Below, piece by piece: positions 14,594 to 23,653 of a stretch of 48,758 nt of DNA. Within the stretch, counting starts at the first letter, position 1. Each line of letters starts with the position of its first letter. The stretch is from QZKY01 sp964488675 (GTDB lineage Bacteria; Pseudomonadota; Gammaproteobacteria; Burkholderiales; Burkholderiaceae_D): assembly GCA_964488675.1 (NCBI GenBank), contig CAZAWA010000002.1, positions 1 through 48,758 on the forward strand. The letters run 5' to 3'. A program made the translations under genes and the position numbers. The notes below the pieces were generated by a model that was not told where the DNA came from, ran no database searches, and worked only from the letters and a program-made list of their open reading frames with translations.

Positions 14594-15331
14594 CTAGGCG
14601 CCGGTCAGACCCAGGGCGGATTTTTGTATCAGGATCAACTCGATGATTCCCTGCTGCGCAAGATCGAACAAATGGTTCATCGTGGCACGGTCGAACGCTT
14701 CCCCTTCAGCCGTTCCCTGCACTTCAATGAAGTTGCCTGCGTCAGTCATCACAACATTCATGTCAGTGTCGCAGCCAGAATCTTCCTGATAGTCCAAATC
14801 GAGCACCGGTGTCCCCTGATAAACGCCTACCGAAATAGCCGCGACAAAATGCTTGATCGGAATGGCAGGAAGATGTTTGTGCCGTACCAGTTGGGAAAAT
14901 GCGTCGTAAGCCGCAACCATCGAGCCAGTGATCGCCGCTGTGCGCGTACCGCCATCGGCTTGAATGACATCGCAGTCAAGATGGAGCGTGCGCTCGCCGA
15001 TTGCGTTCAAATCAAACGCTGCGCGCAGTGAACGGCCTATCAATCGCTGGATTTCCTGCGTCCGTCCCGACTGCCGCCCCCTCGCCGCTTCACGATCCAT
15101 GCGTGTATGCGTCGACCGTGGCAGCATCCCGTATTCCGCCGTCATCCAGCCCTGCCCCTTCCCCCTCAGGAAACCCGGAACGGTTTCAGCGATGCTTGCA
15201 GTGCAAATCACGCGCGTATCGCCAAATTCCACCAGAACCGATCCTTCGGCGTGTTTGGTGAAGTTTCGAGTCAGCGTAACCTGACGCAGTGCGTCAGCGG
15301 CACGCCCGCCGGGGCGAATGCCATTGGCCAT
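14594..15331 (-). CDS. rph: Ribonuclease PH
   Basis: The protein matches RNase PH throughout: RPGGRAADALR at the N-terminus, NFTKHAEGSVLVEFGDTRVI, the RNA-contact block GMLPRSTHTRMDREA with GRQSGRTQEIQRLIGRSLRA, and LDCDVIQADGGTRTAAITG with the phosphate-binding and catalytic residues. It trims tRNA 3' ends phosphorolytically. The ATG at 15331 gives 245 aa and fits the family start; an ATG two codons upstream at 15337 is also possible. The gene begins essentially at the stop codon of the PP2C gene, so the two are coupled. Unlike the truncated K-12 allele, this copy appears complete. Confidence 0.95.
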   Translation of the reverse strand: MANGIRPGGRAADALRQVTLTRNFTKHAEGSVLVEFGDTRVICTASIAETVPGFLRGKGQGWMTAEYGMLPRSTHTRMDREAARGRQSGRTQEIQRLIGRSLRAAFDLNAIGERTLHLDCDVIQADGGTRTAAITGSMVAAYDAFSQLVRHKHLPAIPIKHFVAAISVGVYQGTPVLDLDYQEDSGCDTDMNVVMTDAGNFIEVQGTAEGEAFDRATMNHLFDLAQQGIIELILIQKSALGLTGA

Positions 15332-15333
15332 AT

Positions 15334-16266
15334 TCATTCCTTTGGGAAAGTGATGCGGTTCGATTGATAAATGGCCCTGCGGATTTCCTCGATCGCCTTT
15401 TCGATTTCCTCGTCGCCGACCTCGCCGCCAGATATCGGGCCATCCGGCGGCTCCGTCTGGATCATTGAGGTCACCTCACCAACCTGCAGAGTGTTGGTCG
15501 AAATGGTGGATGCATCCTTCAGACTGTTGGTTCCCGACCACATCAATGCCAGTGCAGTGGCATTGTCACTGTTGATGCCAGCCACCGAAATTGCCTTGTT
15601 GAGCAATTCTGGAATGGCACGCACTATGGTGTTGTCCAGAAACTTCCGTGCAAGGATGTTTTCTGGCAGAACAGACCACAGGCCGTCAGAGCACAACAGG
15701 ATGACATCGCCGGGCATTAGCGCAGCCAGGCGCGAGGTTTCCACGATCGGCGCGTTGGTCGCGCCCAGACAGTTGAAGAGTTTGTGTCGCTCCGGATGAT
15801 TGTCTCGTTGCGCCGGATCGATTTTGCCTTGCGAAATAAGGGTTGAGATGCGCGAATGATCCTGGGTACGCGCCAGTATCTGTCCGTTTCTCATCCAGTA
15901 CAGGCGAGAATCACCGCAGTGGGCCCAGATCGCTTCGTTATGCTGTATCAGACACGCCACAATAGTTGTGCGCGGCGTCTCCGGCAGATTGTGCATTTCG
16001 GCATATCGATGAATTTCGCGATGCGCCGAAAAGAAACAGTCCTCCATGAATCGCTCAGGCCTTTTGATCGTGGGCGTGGCATATTGCTGGAACATGGTTC
16101 CTATCGTTTGCATCGCGATAGTGGCTGCCATTTCTCCGCGAACATGCCCGCCCATGCCATCTGCCAGCAACAGCAGCAAGGCATCCCGGGTAAAGATGTA
16201 CCCCATGCGATCCTGATTGATCTTGCGGGCGCCAATACGACTTTCTTGATAGACCGAAAATTGCAT
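15334..16266 (-). CDS. PP2C-family serine/threonine phosphatase (Stp/PrpC-like)
   Basis: The 310-aa protein has the PPM metal-binding motifs in order: RKINQDR near the N-terminus, LLADGMGGHVRGE (Asp for both metals), AHCGDSRLYWMRNG, and LLCSDGLW, with a later NSDNATALAL that supplies the last metal ligand (Asp-Asn). The N-terminal sequence VYQESRIGARKINQDR is typical of bacterial environmental-type PP2Cs. An acidic tail of about 60 residues (GEVGDEEIEKAIEEIRRAIY) follows the catalytic core. Such phosphatases usually oppose a Hanks-type kinase, but no kinase gene is present in the cluster here. Cotranscribed with rph-rdgB-hemW. Confidence 0.9.
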   Translation of the reverse strand: MQFSVYQESRIGARKINQDRMGYIFTRDALLLLLADGMGGHVRGEMAATIAMQTIGTMFQQYATPTIKRPERFMEDCFFSAHREIHRYAEMHNLPETPRTTIVACLIQHNEAIWAHCGDSRLYWMRNGQILARTQDHSRISTLISQGKIDPAQRDNHPERHKLFNCLGATNAPIVETSRLAALMPGDVILLCSDGLWSVLPENILARKFLDNTIVRAIPELLNKAISVAGINSDNATALALMWSGTNSLKDASTISTNTLQVGEVTSMIQTEPPDGPISGGEVGDEEIEKAIEEIRRAIYQSNRITFPKE

Positions 16267-16370
16267 GAAATAGAATGATGGGCCGGTGAAGATGGGAAAT
16301 CTTGCTCAGAGATTGATCCGATACTACACAGCGCGACCTGATAATGCAATCTTGCCGTGCGCTGCGCGCC

Positions 16371-17165
16371 TCAGACTGTGTGTTTCCGGAGCAGGCGCAT
16401 CGGACCAAAGAAGCCAAGCATGGCGGGATGGGAAATGAACGAAAGGTTATACGGGTGCTCCGAAACGACCTGCGGAAACCGATCCGAACCAGGCATGGTG
16501 AGCAGTCTTTCCGCAATCTTTCCCCAAAGCACCAATTTTGGCAAGGGCTTATGAAATTGTTCGGCATGGGAGGCTAGCGTGTCCAGCACTGTCTGGAGAA
16601 ACGGTTGCCACGCCTGCGACTCCTTGACCGGCGTGACATCAGGACGAAATACCGGGGTTGCATTCAGCAGCAAAAAGCCGTTGTGATGCAGGTTGTCCTG
16701 CAACTCGCTCAGTTTTCTGATCATGGAAGATTCGGTGGCGGTGACCTGCTGACTAACGCGCCTGATGGACTCCCCCGTCGTTTCCGAAGGTGATAGCTGT
16801 CCATCGGCCACCAGCAGCATCTTCATGAAATTACGCAAGGAAGTGGCACGATTCACCTGTTTTGACAGTCCGGAATCCGACCATAAGTCACCAACAGCCC
16901 CATCCATAAAGCAAAATCCTGTCGCACTTTTCGGCCTGGGATAAGGCCCCTCCCCCACCAGCACAAAACGCACTGCGTCCAGGGGCTGTGAAAATGCGGC
17001 GAACAGGCGAGCCTCTGTCGGCAAATAAGTATCCTGACTCAGGGATGGCAGATAGTTTGGCGATGTCGAAATCATCGCCCGCAACCCTGCATGCAAACAG
17101 TTGTGCCATGTGGGATTCGCCAGCGCAATCCCTTCAAGTATCGGCTTGGGAATGGAGTTTGGCAT
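16371..17165 (-). CDS. Uracil-DNA glycosylase-superfamily protein lacking the catalytic Asp
   Basis: The 264-aa protein shows the UDG fold landmarks. RFVLVGEGPYPRPKSATGFCF (about 66-86) corresponds to the water-activating GQDPYH motif of Ung; LLNATPVFRP matches the LLN-x-VLTV strand, LVLWGKIAE matches LLWG-x-AQ, and HPAMLGFFG stands at the leucine-loop (HPSPLS...GFFG) position. The Asp of GQDPYH, which activates water in family 1, is Gly here (GEGPYP), and the loop His motif is shortened. It may therefore bind DNA without classical uracil excision, or use another residue. It is upstream of and codirectional with the PP2C gene (104-bp gap) and divergent from the adaptor gene at 17232. Confidence 0.7.
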   Translation of the reverse strand: MPNSIPKPILEGIALANPTWHNCLHAGLRAMISTSPNYLPSLSQDTYLPTEARLFAAFSQPLDAVRFVLVGEGPYPRPKSATGFCFMDGAVGDLWSDSGLSKQVNRATSLRNFMKMLLVADGQLSPSETTGESIRRVSQQVTATESSMIRKLSELQDNLHHNGFLLLNATPVFRPDVTPVKESQAWQPFLQTVLDTLASHAEQFHKPLPKLVLWGKIAERLLTMPGSDRFPQVVSEHPYNLSFISHPAMLGFFGPMRLLRKHTV

Positions 17166-17191
17166 TCAATAAAGTCCGTGGAAACGGGTGA

Positions 17192-17222
17192 TTGTAGCGC
17201 GAGATTCAGTTGGGGCTATAAT
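17192..17222 (+). promoter_or_regulatory. Putative promoter of the 17232-21496 export operon
   Basis: A perfect -10 hexamer TATAAT (17217-17222) has a poor -35 candidate TTGTAG (17192-17197) at 19-bp spacing. Transcription would start near 17229, only about 3 nt before the ATG at 17232 but 33 nt before the TTG at 17262, which bears on the start choice for the adaptor gene. Confidence 0.45.
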
Positions 17223-17231
17223 CGCCAGGCA

Positions 17232-18485
17232 ATGCAGCACAATCCAGCAGAGGAATCCAAATTGTCTACCTCCGGCACAGATCTTTCCAGGCTGAAAATA
17301 GACCGAACTGCCAGCCCTGCGAATCCCCCCCAGCACCCAAAACGCAGGCGATGGCTCAAAATTGCGATCGCAGCTGTCGTTGCCATCGTGCTTGCGCTTG
17401 CCGCTGCCAGTCACCTTAGCAGCAGTCAGAGCGTGGAAACCACCACGGTTGCGCTTGCCTACCCATCACAGAATTATTCCCTGCTGAATGCAACCGGTTA
17501 CGCGGTGGCACAACGCAAAGCATCAGTATCCTCGAAGGCGACAGGTCGACTGGAATGGCTCGGGGTACTGGAGGGCAGTCGCGTAAAAAAGGATGAAATC
17601 ATCGCCCGCATCGAGAACAAGGATGTGACCGCCAGCCTGAACCAGGCGATCGCCAATGTGACGGTCGCCAGAGCGAATCTGGAGCAGGGCGAGGCGGAAT
17701 TCAAGGACGCGCAGAATGCCCTCAGGCGGTCGCAGGAATTATTGGCAAAAAAATTCATTTCCGCGGCCAGCCATGATTCAGCTGTAGCGCGCTACAACAA
17801 GGCCAAGGCCGCCATCAGCGGCTATCAAGCCGGCATTGCTGCGGCGCAGGCAAACCAGCAGTCCGCGCAGGTCACCCTCGACCAGACTGTGATTCGCGCG
17901 CCGTTCGATGGCGTGGTGCTGACCAAGAGCGCCAATGTCGGCGATAACATCACCCCGTATTCGTCAGCGACAGACAGCAAGGGCGCTGTCGTTACCATGG
18001 CAGACATGGACACGCTTGAAGTAGAAGCTGATGTGTCTGAATCAAATCTTGCCAAAATCAAGATTGACCAGCCGTGCGAAGTCCAGCTTGACGCATTGCC
18101 CGACTTGCGGCTGGCCGGCGTAGTTTCGCGCATGGTGCCGACTGTTGACCGCTCCAAGGCAACGCTGCTCGTGAAGGTGCGTTTTACCGAAAGTGATCCG
18201 CGGGTTCTGCCGGATATGAGCGCCAAGGTGGCATTTCTGTCCAAGACCGCTCCACCAGAAGACAGGCAGCCGATCACGGCGGTTCTCCCGGCTGCGATTA
18301 CCGAACGCGGCGGGAAAAAAGTGGTTTTCATCATCCGCGACGGAAAGGCACGGCAAGTTGAAGTCGCCGTTGGCGACAAGATTGGTGAAATGGTCGCCGT
18401 TCAGGGCGTCAATGCCGGAGAAAAGATTGCACTGAACCCTGGCAAGCTCAAGGACGGCGTCACCGTCACGCTTGCAAAGAAATGA
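17232..18485 (+). CDS. RND/MacA-type periplasmic adaptor (membrane fusion protein)
   Basis: The 418-aa protein has a Pro/Arg-rich cytoplasmic N-terminus, one membrane anchor (IAIAAVVAIVLALAAASH), a lipoyl half (ASVSSKATGRLEWLGVLEG), a coiled-coil hairpin rich in Ala/Gln/Asn (about residues 135-215), the second lipoyl half (VIRAPFDGVVLTKSANVGD), a beta-barrel and a membrane-proximal domain. This is the adaptor of a MacAB-type efflux or export system. The open frame extends to 17091, but family-like sequence starts later. Two starts are plausible: ATG at 17232, or TTG at 17262, which has an AGAGGA Shine-Dalgarno and fits the mapped -10. It is followed by an ATPase and two permeases in one operon. 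Confidence 0.87.
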   Translation: MQHNPAEESKLSTSGTDLSRLKIDRTASPANPPQHPKRRRWLKIAIAAVVAIVLALAAASHLSSSQSVETTTVALAYPSQNYSLLNATGYAVAQRKASVSSKATGRLEWLGVLEGSRVKKDEIIARIENKDVTASLNQAIANVTVARANLEQGEAEFKDAQNALRRSQELLAKKFISAASHDSAVARYNKAKAAISGYQAGIAAAQANQQSAQVTLDQTVIRAPFDGVVLTKSANVGDNITPYSSATDSKGAVVTMADMDTLEVEADVSESNLAKIKIDQPCEVQLDALPDLRLAGVVSRMVPTVDRSKATLLVKVRFTESDPRVLPDMSAKVAFLSKTAPPEDRQPITAVLPAAITERGGKKVVFIIRDGKARQVEVAVGDKIGEMVAVQGVNAGEKIALNPGKLKDGVTVTLAKK

Positions 18486-18489
18486 AGCG

Positions 18490-19170
18490 ATGAGCGCACT
18501 TGTTGAGATTCAGCATCTGACCAAGGCCTATCGGAGAGGCGCGCAATCCGTTCCGGTCCTGACCGACATTAGCCTGGACATACAGGCGGGTGATTTCACG
18601 GCTTTGATGGGGCCATCCGGTTCCGGGAAAAGCACACTGCTCAATCTGATAGCGGGGATCGACAAGCCGGACAGCGGCATCCTGCGCGTAAATGGACAGG
18701 ATATTGCGGCACTTCCGGAAAGCGAGCTGGCCGGTTGGCGTGCCGCAAACATCGGGTTCATTTTTCAGTTTTACAACCTGATGCCGGTGCTGACTGCACT
18801 GGAGAATGTCGAACTTCCTTTGCTACTGACCAATCTCTCTCGCAAGGAAAGGCGGGAGCGCGCCGAACTGACGCTGTCGATGGTGAACCTGTCTGATCGC
18901 ATGGATCACATCCCTTCCGAATTATCCGGTGGCCAGCAGCAGCGCGTAGCGATTGCGCGCGCCATCGTCACGGATCCGTTGCTAATCGTTGCTGATGAAC
19001 CCACAGGCGACCTTGACCGGCAATCCGCCGCAGAAGTGCTCGGCCTGCTGAACCAGTTAAACCGGCAAATGGGCAAGACCATCATCATGGTCACTCATGA
19101 CGCGAATGCGGCGCAACAGGCAAAAAACATCGTCCATCTCGACAAGGGCGAATTGAGCAGCGGCAGATAA
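18490..19170 (+). CDS. ABC transporter ATP-binding protein (MacB/LolD class)
   Basis: The 226-aa ATPase has Walker A GPSGSGKST, the Q-loop in FIFQFYNLMPVLTALENVELP (typical of the LolD/MacB/FtsE class), the signature LSGGQQQRVAIARAI, Walker B LLIVADEPTGDLD and the H-loop MVTHD. The ATG at 18490 follows a GAAGCGATG context just after the adaptor stop codon; an in-frame ATG at 18472 would overlap the adaptor gene. This class powers mechanotransmission rather than membrane transport: it moves the FtsX-type permeases next to it, which drive substrates across the periplasm or outer membrane. Confidence 0.93.
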   Translation: MSALVEIQHLTKAYRRGAQSVPVLTDISLDIQAGDFTALMGPSGSGKSTLLNLIAGIDKPDSGILRVNGQDIAALPESELAGWRAANIGFIFQFYNLMPVLTALENVELPLLLTNLSRKERRERAELTLSMVNLSDRMDHIPSELSGGQQQRVAIARAIVTDPLLIVADEPTGDLDRQSAAEVLGLLNQLNRQMGKTIIMVTHDANAAQQAKNIVHLDKGELSSGR

Positions 19171-19172
19171 GA

Positions 19173-20330
19173 ATGTTTGCGCTCAAGATAATTTTGAAAA
19201 ATGCCTTTCGTCAGCGCCTGAGAACCGCGCTGACTATCGTTGGCCTGGTCGTGGCAACACTTTCCTTCGGTTTTTTGCAAACGGTAATCGGCGCCTGGTA
19301 TGCTGGCGCCGAGGCCGCATCCAGCACAAGACTGGTTACGCGAAACTCGATTTCACTTGTCTTCCCACTGCCCCTGTCCTACTCCAGCAAGATTCGTGGC
19401 ATCGAAGGCGTCAGCGGCATTGCGCATGCCAACTGGTTTGGCGGCATCTACCAGGAACCCAAGAATTTTTTTCCCCAGTTTGCAATTTCCGGCGCGTCCT
19501 ATCTCGACCTGTACCCCGAATTCGTGCTGGATGAAAAGCAACGCTCTGCATTCCTCCATGACCGGAAAGGCTGCGTGATTGGACGCAAGCTGGCCCAGCA
19601 ATACGGTTTCCGGATAGGTGATGCCATACCGCTTAAAGGCACGATTTTCCCGGGACAGTGGGAATTCGTGGTGCGCGGCATTTACGATGGCAAGGAAGCC
19701 TCCACCGACACTTCGCAGTTCTTCTTTCACTGGGATTACCTGAACGAAACGGTGAAAAAGGCCTCCCCCCGTCGCGCCAATCAGGTCGGCGTATATATTG
19801 TTCAAATCGGTAACGCAGAGAACGCTGCGACGATTTCGCGTGCGCTGGACGATCAATTCAGGAACTCACTGGCTGAAACCCTGACGGAAACGGAAAAAGC
19901 TTTCCAGCTTGGTTTTATCTCGATGTCGGAAGCAATTGTGGTTGCCATCCGTATCGTTTCTTTCGTCGTGATCATCATCATCATGGCGGTAATGGCCAAT
20001 ACGATGGCCATGAATGCGCGTGAGCGCCTGTCCGAATTCGCGACAATGCGCGCACTTGGTTTTTCTCCCGGATTTCTGGCGATGCTTATTTTCGGCGAAT
20101 CGCTGCTGATCTCTCTCGTTGGCGCTTGCCTGGGTGTAAGCTTGCTTTACCCAGTGTCCGCAGCCTTCAGCGCCAAGATGGGAACATTCTTTCCAGTGTT
20201 CGAAATATCGGGCGCTACGCTGCTGCTGCAGGTTGGAACCGCGCTTATCGTCGGCGTCGTGGCAGCGATCGCGCCCAGCTTGCGAACCGCCAGAATCAAC
20301 ATCATCGACGGCCTGAGGAGCATCGGCTGA
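19173..20330 (+). CDS. FtsX-like (MacB/LolC-class) ABC permease, first copy
   Basis: The 385-aa protein has the four-helix FtsX topology: one membrane segment near residues 15-40 (ALTIVGLVVATLSFGFLQTV), a large periplasmic domain (about 45-255), and three C-terminal segments including VSFVVIIIIMAVMANTMAMNARERLSEFATMRALGFS, where the ERLSEFATMRALG motif contacts the ATPase. It starts 2 bp after the ATPase gene and overlaps the next permease (TGATG). A heterodimer of two FtsX-type permeases with one ATPase is reminiscent of LolCDE, but the MacA-type adaptor upstream argues for an export pump. Confidence 0.9.
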   Translation: MFALKIILKNAFRQRLRTALTIVGLVVATLSFGFLQTVIGAWYAGAEAASSTRLVTRNSISLVFPLPLSYSSKIRGIEGVSGIAHANWFGGIYQEPKNFFPQFAISGASYLDLYPEFVLDEKQRSAFLHDRKGCVIGRKLAQQYGFRIGDAIPLKGTIFPGQWEFVVRGIYDGKEASTDTSQFFFHWDYLNETVKKASPRRANQVGVYIVQIGNAENAATISRALDDQFRNSLAETLTETEKAFQLGFISMSEAIVVAIRIVSFVVIIIIMAVMANTMAMNARERLSEFATMRALGFSPGFLAMLIFGESLLISLVGACLGVSLLYPVSAAFSAKMGTFFPVFEISGATLLLQVGTALIVGVVAAIAPSLRTARINIIDGLRSIG

Positions 20331-21496
20331 TGAAAATCCCTCTCTCTTATATCGCACGCAACCTGTGGACTCGACGACTCACAACAATATTGACTGCGGG
20401 CGGTCTGGCGCTCGTCGTTTTTGTGTTTGCGACAGTGCTGATGCTTGATGAAGGATTGAAAACCACGCTGGTCACCACCGGGGAGTATGACAATGTCGTA
20501 CTGATCCGCCGCTCTGCTGAAACCGAAGTGCAGAGCGGGGTCGAACGCACGCAGGCCGCGATTGCCGTTACCCACCCGGCGATCGCAATCGGAATCGATG
20601 GGCAGCCAATGGTATCGAAGGAAACCGTGGTTCTGATCTCGCTCAACAAGCGCGGCACCGACAAACCATCCAATGTCATCATCCGAGGAATTTCACCACT
20701 GAGCACGCAGTTACGCCCCCAGGTGAAGCTGACCGCGGGACGAATGTTCCGTCCTGGCTCGTCTGAAATTGTTGCCGGCGCCAGCATAGCCAAACGATTT
20801 GTCGGCGCCGGCATAGGAGAAACGCTTCATTTTGGTCAGCGCGAGTGGACAGTCGTCGGCCTGTTCGATGCCGGCAGGAGCGGTTTCGATTCGGAGGTCT
20901 GGGGAGATGCGGATCAGTTGATGCAGGCATTTCGGAGAATATCGTATTCATCCGTGATTGCACGACTCAACGACAGCGAACGCTTCGCCGTATTCAAACA
21001 GGAAATCGAAGGCGATCCTCGCCTGACGCTGGAAGCCAAGCGCGAACAGATTTTTTACTCTGACCAGTCAAAAGCGCTGTCAACTTTTATCAGCATTCTT
21101 GGCATGACACTTTCAGCCATCTTTTCAATCGGCGCCATGATAGGTGCCATGATTACCATGTATGCCTCGGTCGCCAATCGCGTCTCGGAAATCGGCACTC
21201 TGCGCGCCATCGGCTTTCGTCGACAAAATATTCTGTTTGCATTTCTGGCGGAGTCGTTGCTGCTTTCGTTGACAGGTGGCGCAGTCGGCCTGCTGCTCGC
21301 CTCTCTGATGCAGACCGTATCTTTTTCGACGACCAACTTCCAGTCATTTTCAGAACTTGCATTCGGCTTCCATCTGACTGTTGGCATTGCCGTCAAATCG
21401 ATCATCTTTTCGCTGGTGATGGGCCTGCTAGGCGGCTTCCTGCCCTCGCTTCGTGCTGCGCGGATGAAGATTGTCGATTCACTGCGCGCAGCGTAA
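20330..21496 (+). CDS. FtsX-like (MacB/LolC-class) ABC permease, second copy
   Basis: The 388-aa protein starts at the ATG overlapping the previous stop codon; the open frame to 20126 is a read-in from another frame. The topology is as in the first copy: an N-terminal segment (TTILTAGGLALVVFVFATVL), a periplasmic domain, and three C-terminal segments with NRVSEIGTLRAIGFRRQNIL as the ATPase-contact region. The two permeases are paralogous in layout but differ strongly in their periplasmic domains, suggesting an asymmetric pump. It ends 4 bp from the convergent uvrB stop codon. The substrate is not indicated. Confidence 0.9.
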   Translation: MKIPLSYIARNLWTRRLTTILTAGGLALVVFVFATVLMLDEGLKTTLVTTGEYDNVVLIRRSAETEVQSGVERTQAAIAVTHPAIAIGIDGQPMVSKETVVLISLNKRGTDKPSNVIIRGISPLSTQLRPQVKLTAGRMFRPGSSEIVAGASIAKRFVGAGIGETLHFGQREWTVVGLFDAGRSGFDSEVWGDADQLMQAFRRISYSSVIARLNDSERFAVFKQEIEGDPRLTLEAKREQIFYSDQSKALSTFISILGMTLSAIFSIGAMIGAMITMYASVANRVSEIGTLRAIGFRRQNILFAFLAESLLLSLTGGAVGLLLASLMQTVSFSTTNFQSFSELAFGFHLTVGIAVKSIIFSLVMGLLGGFLPSLRAARMKIVDSLRAA

Positions 21497-21500
21497 ACAG

Positions 21501-23597
21501 CTATCCTTTTTTCCAAAGCGATGAGACGCTGTCAGGCAACACCGCGCCAAAAAGCAACTCCTTCATCTTCCTGAGTTCATCCCGAGCCTGCGCTGCCTGC
21601 TCGAACTCCAGATTTTTGGCGTGATCGTGCATCTGTTTTTCGAGGCGCTTGATTTCTTTGCTCACCTGCTTTTCTGTCATTGCCTCGTATCTTGCACTTT
21701 CCTGTGCGACATTAAGCACATCGCGGGCGTCATCCACGCTGTATAGACCATCGATCATGTCCCTGATCCCCTTGGTGATCCCGGTTGGAGTGATGTCGTG
21801 CCGTTTGTTGAATGCGATCTGTTTGGCGCGACGGCGTTCGGTTTCGCCGATCGCGCGTCTCATTGAATCGGTGATCCGATCCGCATACAAGATGGCCGTG
21901 CCGTGCAGGTTGCGTGCAGCCCGGCCTATAGTCTGTATCAGGCTGCGTTCGGAGCGCAGAAACCCTTCCTTATCCGCATCCAGAATCGCCACCAGCGACA
22001 CTTCAGGAATATCCAGACCTTCGCGCAACAAATTGATGCCAACCAGAACATCGAAAGTTCCCAGGCGAAGATCGCGCAGAATCTCGACTCGTTCAACCGT
22101 GTCAATGTCGCTGTGCAGATAACGAACCTTGATGGCATTGTCACTCAGAAAATCGGTCAGTTGTTCTGACATGCGCTTGGTCAGTGTTGTCACCAGCACG
22201 CGTTCGTTGACACTGACTCGTTTGCGTATTTCCAACATGAGGTCGTCAACCTGTGAACTGGCCGGCCGAACGATGATGGCGGGATCGACCAATCCCGTAG
22301 GGCGTACGAGCTGCTCAACCACCTGCCCAGAGTGCTTTGCTTCATAGTCCGCTGGCGTAGCTGAGACAAAAATAGTCTGCCGCATCTTGCCCTCGAACTC
22401 GTCAAATCGCAGCGGCCGATTGTCCAGCGCAGAGGGAAGACGGAATCCGTAATCGACCAGATTGACCTTGCGCGAACGATCGCCGTTATACATACCCGTC
22501 AACTGTCCAATCATCACATGCGATTCATCGAGGAACATCAGCGCATCCTTGGGCAGGTAATCAACCAGCGTTGGCGGCGGCTGCCCCGGTTCGCCGCCGC
22601 TTAGGTGCCGCGAGTAATTTTCAATCCCCTTGGTGAAGCCGACCTGATCAAGCATTTCGCGATCGAAGCGCGTGCGCTGCTCCAGTCGCTGTTGCTCGAT
22701 GCGTTTGTTCTCAGTGCGAAACCATTGCAAGCGATCGCGCAATTCCTGCTTGATGCTCTCAATCGCACGCAGCACCGTTTCTCTGGGCGTCACAAAGTGT
22801 GAGCCGGGATAAAGCGTGAATCGCGAAATTTTCTGCTTAACCCTGCCCGTAAGCGGATCAAACAGCTGGATACTGTTCAGCTCGTCGTCAAACAGGTCAA
22901 TACGCACCGCAAGTTCGGCATGCTCCGCCGGAAATACATCAATCATGTCACCACGCACGCGGAAGGTTCCACGATTGAAATCCGTATCATTGCGCGTGTA
23001 CTGCATCTGAATCAGGCGTGCGATCACATCGCGTTGACTGACCCTGTCCTTTTCGCGCAAGTTCAAAATCATCCGGTGGTATTCATCCGGATTGCCTATG
23101 CCGTAAATCGCAGAAACGGTCGCCACGATCACCACATCGCGCCGCTCCATCAGAGACTTTGTGCAGGAAAGACGCATCTGCTCGATATGCTCGTTGATTG
23201 ATGAGTCCTTTTCGACGAACAGGTCGCGCTGGGGTACATACGCTTCCGGTTGATAGTAGTCGTAATAGCTGACGAAATACTCAACCGCGTTATGCGGGAA
23301 AAATTCGCGAAATTCACTGTATAGCTGCGCCGCCAAGGTTTTGTTTGGCGCAAAAACTATAGCCGGTCGTCCGGTACGGGCGATGACATTTGCCATCGTG
23401 TAAGTTTTGCCGGATCCGGTCACGCCAAGCAGCGTCTGATACGCCAGCCCATCCTCTACCCCTTCAGTCAGCCTCTCGATAGCCTCAGGTTGATCGCCTG
23501 CCGGGAGGAACGGCTGGTACAATCTAAAAGGGGAATTAGGGAAATCTATAAATTTGGATTCATCAACATTGCCCGACAACCCGGAAATATCTGCCAT
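21501..23597 (-). CDS. uvrB: Excinuclease ABC subunit UvrB
   Basis: The 698-aa protein has Walker A GVTGSGKTYTMANV near residue 60, the YDYYQPEAYVP beta-hairpin that clamps damaged DNA, FLDESHV (Walker B, DESH), helicase motifs V/VI (LREGLDIPEV...QTIGRAARN) and a C-terminal UVR domain (EKQMHDHAKNLEFEQAAQARDE) that binds UvrC. It verifies damage and loads UvrC in nucleotide excision repair. Full length for the family. The first 20 residues before FPNSPFRLYQPF are variable in the family, so the start could be slightly different. It is divergent from the aminotransferase with 56 bp between; I see no clear LexA box (CTGT-N8-ACAG) there. Confidence 0.97.
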   Translation of the reverse strand: MADISGLSGNVDESKFIDFPNSPFRLYQPFLPAGDQPEAIERLTEGVEDGLAYQTLLGVTGSGKTYTMANVIARTGRPAIVFAPNKTLAAQLYSEFREFFPHNAVEYFVSYYDYYQPEAYVPQRDLFVEKDSSINEHIEQMRLSCTKSLMERRDVVIVATVSAIYGIGNPDEYHRMILNLREKDRVSQRDVIARLIQMQYTRNDTDFNRGTFRVRGDMIDVFPAEHAELAVRIDLFDDELNSIQLFDPLTGRVKQKISRFTLYPGSHFVTPRETVLRAIESIKQELRDRLQWFRTENKRIEQQRLEQRTRFDREMLDQVGFTKGIENYSRHLSGGEPGQPPPTLVDYLPKDALMFLDESHVMIGQLTGMYNGDRSRKVNLVDYGFRLPSALDNRPLRFDEFEGKMRQTIFVSATPADYEAKHSGQVVEQLVRPTGLVDPAIIVRPASSQVDDLMLEIRKRVSVNERVLVTTLTKRMSEQLTDFLSDNAIKVRYLHSDIDTVERVEILRDLRLGTFDVLVGINLLREGLDIPEVSLVAILDADKEGFLRSERSLIQTIGRAARNLHGTAILYADRITDSMRRAIGETERRRAKQIAFNKRHDITPTGITKGIRDMIDGLYSVDDARDVLNVAQESARYEAMTEKQVSKEIKRLEKQMHDHAKNLEFEQAAQARDELRKMKELLFGAVLPDSVSSLWKKG

Positions 23598-23653
23598 TTC
23601 TTTGAGACCTTTGCTAACATTTCAAGCTTGCGCCGGAATAATTTTCGACGCCA

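Noticed and set aside
23598..23653. LexA box between uvrB and the aminotransferase gene
   Set aside because: No CTGT-N8-ACAG-type palindrome is present in the 56-bp interval.
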